From Osedax fenrisi (taxonomy: Eukaryota > Annelida > Polychaeta > Sabellida > Siboglinidae), in the NCBI GenBank assembly GCA_964019155.1, contig OZ025243.1, positions 87,802,445 to 87,866,444 on the forward strand: a DNA stretch of 64,000 nt, in the 5' to 3' direction. Made by a program: the position numbers and the translations under genes. Every line of letters begins with the position of its first letter. Positions within the stretch are counted from its first letter, which is position 1. Below, one piece after another: positions 48,436 through 58,378 of this stretch. The notes under the pieces are model-generated. The model made no database searches. It was not told where the DNA came from and was given only the letters and a program-made list of their open reading frames with translations.

Positions 48436-49113
48436 CAGGGTTGGACGAGATTGGGTTTTTGGGTTTAAACCTATTGATATTTTTTGTGGTTTTTGTGGTT
48501 TTTCGATTTTTTATATTAATAAATTATACATTTAATAATTGTAATTCTAATAGATAATATATATTACATTATGTAACTAATTCTAGATTGTAAGAAAATA
48601 TATAAATAATGTTATACAATTTATATAATATTAAAATATGAATATCATAAATAGTATTACCTCCTTTGTATTACTATTAAAAATCAAATTCTATAGAATA
48701 AATATAATATTTGTAATTGACATTTTAATTAAATAGAAAATAATAAAAATACAATTTCATAGAAATTGATTCAATAAAAAATATTTTATTACAATTCTAT
48801 AGAATAAAATTATATACAAAAATAATACAATAGAAAATATTAAAAAATTATATAAAAAATAAGGTATTTTTATGATTTTGATATCCCTGTTTTTATATAT
48901 TAAATTAATATACTTCATTCTTGTGTATTATACAATACATTAATAATAAACTATATTTTTATCAATTTGTATAATAAACTATACTTTTATTAATCATTTT
49001 TTAAATTAAAAGGATAGAATGATTTTATACCTTTAAATTGTTTATGAAAAACCTCAGTAAAACCCAAAAACCACAGCAACATATTTTGGATTTTTGGGTT
49101 TTTGCCATCCCTG
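48436..49113. mobile_element. 678-bp non-autonomous hAT-type MITE
   Basis: The left end CAGGGTTGG and the right end, in reverse CAGGGATGGCAAAAACCC, form a short terminal inverted repeat. Subterminal runs of GGTTTTT and AAAAACC lie in opposite orientation. The element is flanked by a perfect 8-bp duplication, the hallmark of hAT transposases. It splits one unit of the ~455-bp array, and its removal restores that unit. The interior is AT-rich with no coding sequence, so it must have been mobilised in trans. Confidence 0.92.
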
Positions 49114-50416
49114 CACACATTTAATACATTATTTTAATAATAATTAATTATATTTTAAAGTAAAATAATTTGTGAAAAACAAATGAAATAAGCACACCCC
49201 TTAATAATAATAATTATAGACATTAATTGAATATTAACATTATATTTATCTGAAATCGTGTTATCCTCTTCATCTGAAATGTCGATGTGATTCTGAGTAT
49301 CTTGTATCTGTATAACATAATTAAGATAATAATTTAACATTATATTTATATATATATATTTGTTGATAATAAAGAGTATAAAACATATTGTTATCTAGAA
49401 TTCCTAGGAGTATTAGGTATATATATATAAATGATAATTATCTCAAAAAATGTTATATAATTATTAAAACCTTTTTTGTTGGTAATTATTATACATAATG
49501 TTTAGTATATGATGTAAATATAAGGAGTATGTTTATATAAAAAATAGATAAGTCACATTACAATCACACACATTAATACATTATTTTAATAATAATTAAT
49601 TATATTTTAAAGTAAAATAATTTGTGAAAAACAAATGAAATGAGAACACCCCTTAATAATTATAGACATTAATTGAATATTAACATTATATTTATCTGAA
49701 ATCGTGTTATCCTCTTCATCTGAAGATGTCGATGTGATTCTGATTATCTTGTATCTGTATAACATAATTAAGATAATAATTTAACATTATATTTATATAT
49801 ATATTTGTTGATAATAAAGAGTATAAAACATATTGTTATCTAGAATTCCTAGGAGTATTAGGTATATATATTTATAAATGATAATTATCTCAAAAAATTT
49901 TATATAATTATTAAAACCTTTTTATGTTGGTAATTATTATACACAATGTTTAGTATATGATGTAAATATAAGGAGTATGTTTATATAAAAAATAGATGTC
50001 ACATTACAATCACACACATTTATACATTATTTTAATAATAATTAATTATATTTTAAAGTAAAATAATTTGTGAAAAACAAATGAAATGAGAACACCCCTT
50101 AATAATAATAATTATAGACATTAATTGAATATTAACATTATATTTATCTGAAATCGTGTTATCCTCTTCATCTGAAGATGTCGATGTGATTCTGAGTATC
50201 TTGTATCTGTATAACATAATTAAGATAATAATTTAACATTATATTTATATATATATTTGTTGATAATAAAGAGTATAAAACATATTGTTATCTAGAATTC
50301 CTAGGAGTATTAGGTATATATATTTATAAATGATAATTATCTCAAAAAATGTTATATAATTATTAAAACCTTTTTATGTTGGTAATTATTATACACAATG
50401 TTTAGTATATGATGTA

Positions 50417-50425
50417 AATATAAGG
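50417..50425. repeat. Left 9-bp target duplication AATATAAGG
   Basis: AATATAAGG is repeated at 50692-50700 on the other side of the fold-back element. Other copies of the array have it once, followed by AGTATG. Confidence 0.9.
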
Positions 50426-50691
50426 AATGCCAGTAATCTCGTACGAGGTAATCTGGTACAAGGTAATTTCGTACGACTTATTTAGTAATCTCGTACGACT
50501 TATTAAATTTAATTTATTTCATAATTATACAGTTCTTATACGAATATATATAATACAATATATTATATCAATATATAATAAGTTATTATATATAATCGTA
50601 TAAAAACTGTATTATTATGAAATAAATTAAATTTAACAAGTCGTACGAAATTACTCGTACGAGATTACCTCGTACGAGGTTACTGGCTACC
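50426..50691. mobile_element. 266-bp fold-back MITE with 9-bp target duplication (MULE-like)
   Basis: Both ends read inward as GCCAGTAA followed by CTCGTACGAG-type palindromes, then TCGTACGACTT and AATTTAATTTATTTCATAAT. The two halves are inverted copies for roughly 110 bp each, and the whole element can fold into one hairpin. The 9-bp duplication is typical of Mutator-like transposases, which use long inverted repeats. No coding sequence is present. The very ends are imperfect (AATGCCAG versus GGTAGCCAG). Confidence 0.85.
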
Positions 50692-50782
50692 AATATAAGG
50701 AGTATGTTTATATAAAAAATAGATAAGTCACATTACAATCACACACATTTAATATATTATTTTAATAATAATTAATTATATT

Positions 50783-51091
50783 TTAAAGTAAAATAATTTG
50801 TGAAAAACAAATGAAATAAGCACACCCCTTAATAATAATAATTATAGACATTAATTGAATATTAACATTATATTTATCTGAAATCGTGTTATCCTCTTCA
50901 TCTGAAATGTCGATGTGATTCTGAGTATCTTGTATCTGTATAACATAATTAAATTTAACTTTACAAATTGAGCAAATAAATGATGACATTATAATGATTA
51001 TTAAAAATAAATAAATATGAAAAAAAATATGATGTAAATAATAATATTTTAATGATTTATAATTAAATATATAATTACAAATAAATATCAA
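50783..51091 (-). pseudogene. Unassigned short reading frame at the edge of the 455-bp array
   Basis: A 102-residue open frame runs on the minus strand. Its N-terminal third is low-complexity and hydrophobic, encoded by AT-rich DNA. From the internal Met it reads SSFICSICKVKF, with a Cys-x2-Cys pair, followed by an acidic stretch DISDEEDN and a low-complexity end. The last 54 residues are the array unit; the Cys-pair part lies just outside the array. One reading is that the 455-bp unit arose from a gene fragment whose original flank survives here. The Cys pair lacks a partner pair or His at usual zinc-finger spacing, and base composition alone could give such a frame. Function is unknown, and I doubt it is expressed. 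Confidence 0.2.
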
Positions 51092-51480
51092 AAATAGTTA
51101 AATATTATAAATACAAATTTATAAAAAATAATGATTGATGATAATATAATAAATAATTATAATTAAACATTATTATAATGTAATGAATAAAATTAATATA
51201 AATAATAATATTTTAATGATTTTTAATTAAATATATAATTACAAATGAATATAAAAAATAATGCAATATTATAAATACAAATTTATAATAAATAATGAAT
51301 AAAATTAATATAAATACAAATATTTTACTGATTTATAATTAAATTTAAAATTACAAATGAATACACAAATATTTTAATATTAGAAATAAAACGTTATAAA
51401 AAATAATGATTAATGATACCTAAATAATTTTTTGAATAAAATCAATATAAATAATCATATTTTAATTTATAATCCTGAAT
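51000..51480. repeat. Three diverged AT-rich direct repeats
   Basis: TTTTAATGATTTATAATTAA and ATATAATTACAAATRAATA-type DNA recur around 51046, 51209 and 51324, followed each time by TATTATAAATACAAAT-like or related DNA. Copies are partial and diverged, with spacings of about 165 and 115 bp. Confidence 0.6.
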
Positions 51481-52186
51481 ATGTATATATTTCATATAAT
51501 TTATGGTTATAATTTGCTAGTATTGAGTAAGTAAATTTTAACAAACATGTAAATAAAAGTTCCTGGCAGAAAGGGGATGTTGTATTATGAGTGTTATGAC
51601 ATATATAATTCCACATATGGATATAAATTACGTGCGCCTTAAATAGCTACTAATTAGATCGTATGCAGAAAATGAATATCAATATAAAAAAAATTATTTT
51701 ATAATATTATATATATCGATTATTGTAAGATTAGATTAAATTAAAGCATTTACTTGTATTGGGTATCACGTATACACATAGTTGAACATAGAAGATCGTG
51801 AATAAATGTCCGCCATATTTTCGTCATCAAACTTTTGAATAATTTTGTAGATATTTTATAAATATTGTTTTATAACAATGATATATATATATCGAATATT
51901 AATAACAATTAGATTAACTAATATTAATTATTTGTTAATAGTATTACAAGAATTATAATATAACTAAATATGTATTTCACTTATAGGATTTATAGTAAAA
52001 AGCCTTAGGGTAAAAAGTATTAAAATATTTAATATTATTATAATTATATTATTAAACATTTTCAGAAATTATTATACATTTAATAAATGAGTTATAAATA
52101 ACACTATTTCGATTAATCCATTAATTATATTTAAATATTATAATATATTAATTAATATAATAATGATCAATAGTAATATATATTAT

Positions 52187-52223
<37 letters not shown>

Positions 52224-52241
52224 CAAGAGAACTTTAAGATC

Positions 52242-52290
<49 letters not shown>

Positions 52291-52480
52291 TATATCAATG
52301 ACCTGAGATAGATACATTACACTTTTTTTTATAAATATAATTAATATATTGATAAATATGAATAGTATTTGTAATTATAACATTAATATATTAATATTGA
52401 AAATAACTTATAATTGTTATGTAATCATATTATTGTATATTTATTTATTAACTCCCATAACTGTATATGATCCCACATTT
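51481..52480. other. AT-rich DNA with two (AT)n runs, no gene
   Basis: (AT)n runs occupy about 52191-52220 and 52243-52287, separated by GATCAAGAGAACTTTAAGATC, whose GATC ends are inverted. No open frame of note is seen in the rest. Confidence 0.6.
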
Positions 52481-52654
52481 ATCATGGTACAATATTGATA
52501 CGGCATACTAATGTTAGTACGTTCCATTACCTCACTTATACGTCCCGGAACAAGTGTTCCAGTACGATTGTTCTAAAATATACTGCACAGTTCTGTAATA
52601 TATTATTATAGTGTTCTGGAGTCGTATCAAGATGTGGATGTACGGTAGTAGTAC
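52481..52654. repeat. Degenerate, partly inverted copies of the GGAACGT repeat
   Basis: Reading the minus strand gives words such as TAATGGAACGTAC and GTACTGGAACAC, close to the units of the adjacent array but inverted. GGAACA-AG-TGTTCC near 52551-52564 is a short inverted repeat. This looks like the decayed, opposite-facing edge of the array. Confidence 0.5.
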
Positions 52655-54125
52655 GCTGCGATGGAACATTATAGTATGATATGCTGGAACGTGACAGAAT
52701 TATATGCTGGAACGTGACAGAATTATATGCTGGAACGTGACAGTACCTTATGCTGAAACGTGATAGTATGATATGCTGGAACGTAATAGTACATTATGCT
52801 GGAACGTATTAGTATGATATGCTGGAACGTAATAGTACATTATGCTGGAACGTATTAGTATGATATGCTGGAACGTAATAGTACATTATGCTGGAACGTA
52901 ATAGTATGATATGCTGGAACGTAATAGTACATTATGCTGGAACGTATTAGTATGATATGCTGGAACGTAATAGTAAATTATGCTGGAACGTAATAGTATG
53001 ATATGCTGGAACGTAATATTACATTATGCTGGAACGTATTAGTATGATATGCTGGAACGTAATAGTACATTATGCTGGAACGTATTAGTATGATATGCTG
53101 GAACGTAATAGTACATTATGCCGGAACGTATTAGTATGATATGCTGGAACGTAATAGTACATTATGCTGGAACGTATTAGTATGATATGCTGGAACGTAA
53201 TAGTACATTATGCTGGAACGTATTAGTATGATATGCTGGAACGTAATAGTACATTATGCTGGAACGTAATAGTATGATATGCTGGAACGTAATAGTACAT
53301 TATGCTGGAACGTATTAGTATGATATGCTGGAACGTAATAGTACATTATGCTGGAACGTATTAGTATGATATGCTGGAACGTAATAGTACATTATGCTGG
53401 AACGTATTAGTATGATATGCTGGAACGTAATAGTACATTATGCTGGAACGTATTAGTATGATATGCTGGAACGTAATAGTACATTATGCTGGAACGTAAT
53501 AGTATGATATACTGGAACGTAATAGTACATTATGCTGGAACGTATTAGTATGATATGCTGGAACGTAATAGTACATTATGCTGGAACGTATTAGTATGAT
53601 ATGCTGGAACGTAATAGTACATTATGCTGGAACGTATTAATATGATTATCATACGACTATGATATGATGGAACGTAATAGTACATTATGCTGGAACGTTA
53701 TAGTATGATATGCTGGAACGTAATAGTATTATATGCTGGAACGTTTTAGTATGATATGCTGGAACGTATTAGTATGATATGCTGGAACGTAATAGTACAT
53801 TATGCTGGAACGTATTAGTATGATATGCTGGAACGTAATAGTACATTATGCTGGAACGTAATAGTATGATATGCTGGAACGTAATAGTACATTATGCTGG
53901 AACGTATTAGTATGATATGCTGGAACGTAATAGTACATTATGCTGGAACGTATTAGTATGATATGCTGGAACGTAATAGTACATTATGCTGGAACGTATT
54001 AATATGATTATCATACGACTATGATATGATGGAACGTAATAGTACATTATGCTGGAACGTTATAGTATGATATTCTGGAACGTAATAGTATGATATGCTG
54101 GAACGTATTAGTATGATATGCTGGA
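52655..54125. repeat. 23/46-bp tandem array (about 64 units of 23 bp)
   Basis: The 20-bp core TATGCTGGAACGTAWTAGTA is followed by a 3-bp slot. The slot mostly alternates CAT and TGA, with W=A before CAT and W=T before TGA, which makes a 46-bp dimer. TTA and CCT occur in the earliest units and TTA once more near 53729. Register is exact from 52683 to 53580 (39 x 23 bp). A segment containing TATGATTATCATACGACT breaks the register and occurs at 53641 and 54003, which shows a 362-bp block duplication. No coding frame. Confidence 0.95.
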
Positions 54126-54910
54126 TATCTGCTAAATTATACTTTTTCCTAACATTTATTTTCGAAAATATTATAAATAATAAGTTTCAAATGACTTAAT
54201 TATAATGCGAATAGTGCACATACATAGTAGTATTATCTAGTTTCTGAAAGACCGTTTAATTTAAAGTATAGGCAATATATTATATGTATATATATATTAA
54301 TATAACAACGATACTTAAATTATTAGAGTTATTATGGTTACCATTAATATAATGATTATTGTAACTATAATTTGATTTACTAACATTTAATGTTTAAATG
54401 TTTATTTAAATAATTATTTAAACACATTCAAAATATTTCGTTTAAAATGACTTAATTATAATGCGAATATTCAATATTATATTGTACATACACAATAGTA
54501 TTATATAGTTTATGAAAGACAGTTTAATTTAAAGTAGAAACAAAAATAAAATGTGTAGGATATATACCTATATATATAGGTATATATACCTATATATACC
54601 TATATATACCTATATCATGGTGATGATGATCATCTTCATCAATATAAAGAAAGTTTAGACACTTCGATGGTATAGGAATACCCTACATATAAATAAAGTA
54701 ACACTACGTAAATTTGTATAGTAGTATAATAACTATAATAGTTACTATAATTATTATATATTGAATATAATATTTTAATTATAATAATAATAGGTATAAC
54801 TATAATAGTAACTTAGTAACTTATATATATAAGTTACTAATACTATAGTATTATAGTCAAAGTTTTAATAAGTAAAACTAAGTAACCATTACTGTAATTA
54901 TTGCAGTAAT
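54126..54910. other. AT-rich DNA with a diverged 256-bp duplication and perfect palindromes
   Basis: GACTTAATTATAATGCGAAT occurs at 54193 and again near 54449, each followed by GTACATACA- or GCACATACA-like DNA and TTTAATTTAAAGTA, giving two diverged tandem copies. Perfect palindromes of 28 bp lie at 54560-54587 (centre CCTATATATATAGG) and at 54813-54840 (centre ACTTATATATATAAGT). No gene. Confidence 0.6.
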
Positions 54911-55199
54911 CAGGGGCGGATACAGGGGGGGGCTAGGGGGGCTCTAGCCCCCCCCTCATGATCGTAAAATATATGATTTAAAAATAGATAATATGGTTAA
55001 ATCAGCAAAACATTCAATATCAATTATAGGTAGGGTGAATCTTTAAATGGCCGATTGTATATACCATGTATTTTTCATTTAAAAATTAATCACAATCAAG
55101 TTGGAAAATGTGTCACTTCGTCCATGATTAAGTTTAAAGATTCGATTGCAGATTTAAGAAAATTTGAATCAATTATAGTTGATTTTTTTTATTTACCAC

Positions 55200-57402
55200 A
55201 ATAACTCTTTGGAAGAAAATTCTCGTTTTATTGCAGTGATAGAAAATAAGAAGCATGCTGCAATCAGCTATAATGCAAGTCAACAATAACATATCTAAGT
55301 ACATTTAATGCAACAGAGAAACATTTAAATCAATATTAAAGGGGTATCCCACTATACTTGTATATAAGATTTTCCGGCAACTTACTTGAAATATTGTAAC
55401 TTTAAAAAATTATTATATTAAGTTGTAATGGAATACTCCTATAAAGTTATTATATTTCAGGCAAGTTGCCGGAAAGTAAAGGGGTTTTCCCACTAAAATT
55501 GTAGTTAACTTGATAGAAAATGTTTTTAAAGTTAAAATATTTCCGGCAACTTGCCGGAAATATTTGTAGTGGGATACCCCCTTTAGATATAATCATTCTT
55601 TATAGAAGATAAAATATTTCATTACATGGTCATAATGAGTATTCTCTAGAATCTATAGATTAGTATACTGATCCACATTTTAATCTAGGAAATTTAAATG
55701 CACTTCTAAAACTATGTATAAACTCTGGAAATGATATATTAAAAGAACACTTATTAATGTGTAGTAAAAATGCTAAATACACTTCAAAAACAACACAGAA
55801 TGAATTGATATTTGAATATGGTGAATATATTAAAGACAGAATAATTATTCTTCAATTATAATTGATGGTATAAAAAAAGCTAAATATTTTAGCTGATGAA
55901 ACCATAGATGTATATAATACTGAACAAATGGCTTTATAAATTAGATATTATAATGGTAAGTGTATCATTGAAAAGTTGAATTATTTCATAGGATGTGAAC
56001 ATCTTAGTGGAGAAAGTAAAGCTAACTTGATTATGGATACACTAACTAAATCTGAATTAAATATTGAACATTTAAGAGGGTAAGGATACTATGGAGCAGG
56101 AAATATATCTGGAAAAATAAAAGGAGCGTCAACTATAATTCTGAATAAGAACACTAACTCTACACATGTATACTATAGATCACATGTATTAAATATATCA
56201 ATAGTAGATGAATGCAAAATGTCGTTAATTCAAAATATGGTAAGCATATTATTAGAAATCTGCATATTTTTTAAATATTCTGCTAAGAGGCAGTTTATTA
56301 GAAGAAAATTTTACACAAATTTGTGTTGAATCTTCTAAAAAGAAATTAGTTAAAGTAAAACGAGATCGGTTGCCAGACATGATGCTTTGCGAGTATTTAT
56401 CAAACTGTATCAAGCAATACTTGAAAAATTTTAGAAATATATGAAGATAAAACATGGAATTCAGAAAGTATAACAAAAGCTAACGGTCTTTACAATTCTA
56501 TGATTAATACTCAATTTAGTATGTCATTAATTGTATGTAATAATTCAATTAATTTCATAGAAAAATTAACAAATGCTCTCCAGAGTAGGTCAATAGACGC
56601 ATATAAGGCAAATCATGATATTCAAAGTGTAATTAAAGGGATACAAGTTTGTAGAGATAATATTGATGAAGTACAATTATAATGGAATGAAGAAGCGTCA
56701 CATTTATTATCATATTCAAATGAAGGAATTTCTTTACCAAGGTTAAATAAAGACACCTGCTTCATCATCTGAAGAGTATTTAAAAAAAAGTAATATATAT
56801 TCCATTCATGGATCATTTGATAATGGATATGAAAGAAGGATCCAATATATACATATTGTATATATCTCTTGGAGCATTATTAATTCCAAAAGTAATGAAT
56901 GAAAACAAGGATTCATGAAAAGAAAATATATTAAAGTTTTATGAATTAGTAAAAGATGATTTACCAAAGATACATTTAATACAAACCGAATTGATTTGTT
57001 GGGAAGTTAAATGGACAGAAAATAAATATCTATAGATATAGGTATACCTAATACAATACAAATTGTTACGACCAGTACTCAAGTACTCGATAACATGGCA
57101 AGGTAAATTGAAATTATTAAATAATTTATAATTTATATATATTATTATATACATTTTTTCCTAATATCTATGAAATGCTTTTATTGATGGCTACTACTCC
57201 AGTTACCTTGTGTGAATGTGAACGTTCATTTAACCGATTAAGAATAATAAATACATATTTACTTTCGATTATGAGTGAAGATCAACTAAAAAGAATTTAT
57301 TTATATATACATAAAGACATAGAGATCGATTGTGATTATATTATTTCCAAATTTGAAATACGTAATCCAAGAATAATGCAATTGATTAATATATTGGATT
57401 AA
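55200..57402 (+). pseudogene. hAT transposase (DUF4371 / ZMYM1-like), several stops and frameshifts
   Basis: Fragments in order match the DUF4371-type hAT transposase, a cut-and-paste DDE enzyme. After the MITE comes a segment ending NISLHGHNEYSLESI, then NALLKLCINSGNDILKEHL, then ILADETIDVYNTEQMAL with the first catalytic Asp region, then FIGCEHLSGESKANLIMDTL and ELNIEHLRG. In-frame stops occur at 55937-55939 and 56081-56083. The second sits where RGQGYDGA is expected, and the following Asp position (56090-56092) is Tyr, so a catalytic residue is gone. Frameshifted parts continue through RHDALRVFIKLYQAIL, an insertion-domain stretch at 56500-56682, and the hATC dimerisation domain ATTPVTLCECERSFNRLR (57175-57402). 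No N-terminal zinc finger is recognisable. The start is approximate. It cannot make active enzyme; it is a genomic fossil. Confidence 0.88.
55339..55583. mobile_element. 245-bp TA-flanked MITE inside the hAT transposase
   Basis: The ends are AAGGGGTATCCCACTA and, in reverse, AAGGGGGTATCCCACTA, flanked by TA at 55337-55338 and 55584-55585. Internally TTCCGGCAACTTGCCGGAAA is a perfect palindrome near the right end, and a related GCAAGTTGCCGGAAAG word lies near the middle. AAAGGGGTTTTCCCACTA near 55482 repeats the terminal sequence, which suggests a partial tandem copy. The TA duplication is that of Tc1/mariner-type transposition. Removing the MITE and one TA joins the two parts of the hAT reading frame in phase (SIL then DIIILYRR). 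Confidence 0.88.
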
Positions 57403-57596
57403 TAGTTTTTATTCAATAAAATATAAAATATTATTCTATTTAATTTAATATAGTATTTAATTTATATATCAATTGAATATTATCATAGTAGGAATCATAG
57501 TAGTTATCATAGTAGTCCTAAATATGTCTTATTTTAAAAATATACTTTTATTTGAATGTCAGCCCCCCCCTTGAAAAATTCCTGTATCCGCCCCTG

Positions 57597-57832
57597 GTAA
57601 TTGAACTAATTATTTGTCAAGTTAATTAATTACTATCGATCATATATAATCTAATTATTAAGGTAAATGTAATAATTATATAATAAGATTACACAAATAG
57701 GTAAACTGTTGTATTACAAATTATAATATAAATCACAAATTATTCTTAAATATATAAATATAATAAACCTATAGGTTATATATATATATATATTATAGAT
57801 TATATATAATATAAATAGGATTATATATCCCG
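57597..57832. other. AT-rich spacer, nothing recognised
   Basis: Short AT runs, including (TA)n near 57779-57792. No open frame and no recognisable motif. Confidence 0.5.
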
Positions 57833-57862
57833 ACTATAGTCGAGATATATCTCGACTATAGT
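57833..57862. repeat. 30-bp perfect palindrome
   Basis: The arm ACTATAGTCGAGATA is followed immediately by its exact reverse complement with no spacer. It contains the nested palindromes CGACTATAGTCG and CGAGATATATCTCG. It could extrude as a cruciform or serve as a dimer binding site. Confidence 0.95.
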
Positions 57863-57935
57863 TAGTCGTGTACTTAGGTGTACCTACCTTGCTAAATTTG
57901 GCAGTAATTGTAGTTCGAATCCCATGGGACACTGC
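57850..57935 (+). repeat. Possible tRNA-derived SINE or tRNA pseudogene
   Basis: GTTCGAATCC at 57913-57922 matches the RNA polymerase III B box (the T-arm of tRNAs). TAGTTAGTCGTG about 50 bp upstream is a weak A-box candidate. No complete cloverleaf can be drawn, and the D and acceptor stems are not convincing. No 3' tail or target duplication was identified. Confidence 0.25.
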
Positions 57936-58378
57936 AGTATTGGCATATTTTGTATCTTTTTACAATATAATTATGTTTTTAAATATATATATTTTTATAT
58001 AAAATATATTTGATTCACAGTGAAATTCATACAGCTTGATGCGTGCATATATATGCCTACATATTATAATATAGTTATAATTATAGAGTTAACTCTATAC
58101 GAAATATAATATATTTAGGCGTATATATATTGTATTGAATATTGTAATATTTGTAATCATCCCTACCAATTAATTATATCTACTCATGTTTTATATTAAA
58201 AAAAACTAGGTTTATCATTTAAACTATATTCCATAAATCAAATATGTTATATATATGAGGACATGTATCAAATATGTTATAGAGGTTATATATTAATACC
58301 GCATACGAATACCGGCATACCAATCTAAAGGGCTTCGCCCCTTATATGTATAGGGTATATCCCCACCTATTCCATAGA
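57936..58378. other. AT-rich DNA with a short GC hairpin, no gene
   Basis: ATCAAATATGTTATA occurs twice (about 58237 and 58267). GGGC-TTC-GCCC near 58330-58340 is a small hairpin followed by TATAGGGTATATCCCC. Nothing else is recognised. Confidence 0.5.

Larger units (their letters stand above)
47288..50950. repeat. ~455-bp tandem repeat, about 6 units plus partial
   Basis: TTATCTAGAATTCC recurs with CTAG at 47307, 47790, 48245, 49395, 49840 and 50292. The spacings are 483, 455, 464 (after removing the 678-bp MITE and its 8-bp duplication), 445 and 452. Unit 1 is the most divergent and carries extra bases near 47501-47518 that the others lack. On the minus strand each unit carries a DISDEEDN-type reading frame that is open in units ending near 48190, 49340 and 50950. 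In the other three it is shifted by one base (GAAGATG versus GAAATG). The array is otherwise AT-rich. Confidence 0.92.
54911..57596 (+). mobile_element. hAT-family DNA transposon, 2,686 bp, decayed
   Basis: Both ends carry the 16-bp inverted repeat CAGGGGCGGATACAGG, typical of hAT elements. Next to the left end GGGGGGCT-CT-AGCCCCCC forms a G/C hairpin, and an AGCCCCCCCC run lies near the right end. The body encodes a broken hAT transposase on the plus strand ending in an hATC dimerisation domain. An 8-bp target duplication is expected, but only GTAAT (54906-54910 and 57597-57601) matches, so the flanks have mutated or rearranged. A 245-bp TA-flanked MITE lies inside it. Confidence 0.9.

Noticed and set aside
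48005..49340. Two identical 61-residue minus-strand frames as genes
   Set aside because: They are two units of the ~455-bp tandem array; identity reflects array copying, and half the units are frameshifted.
56252..57154. Minus-strand open frames at 56252-56476, 56622-56816 and 56939-57154
   Set aside because: They are antisense shadows of the decayed hAT transposase on the plus strand.
54903..57604. Perfect 8-bp target duplication for the 2.7-kb hAT element
   Set aside because: Only GTAAT matches; the 8-mers next to the ends (GCAGTAAT and GTAATTGA) do not agree.
57850..57935. Functional tRNA gene
   Set aside because: Only a B-box word is convincing; the acceptor and D stems cannot be paired and no anticodon arm is clear.
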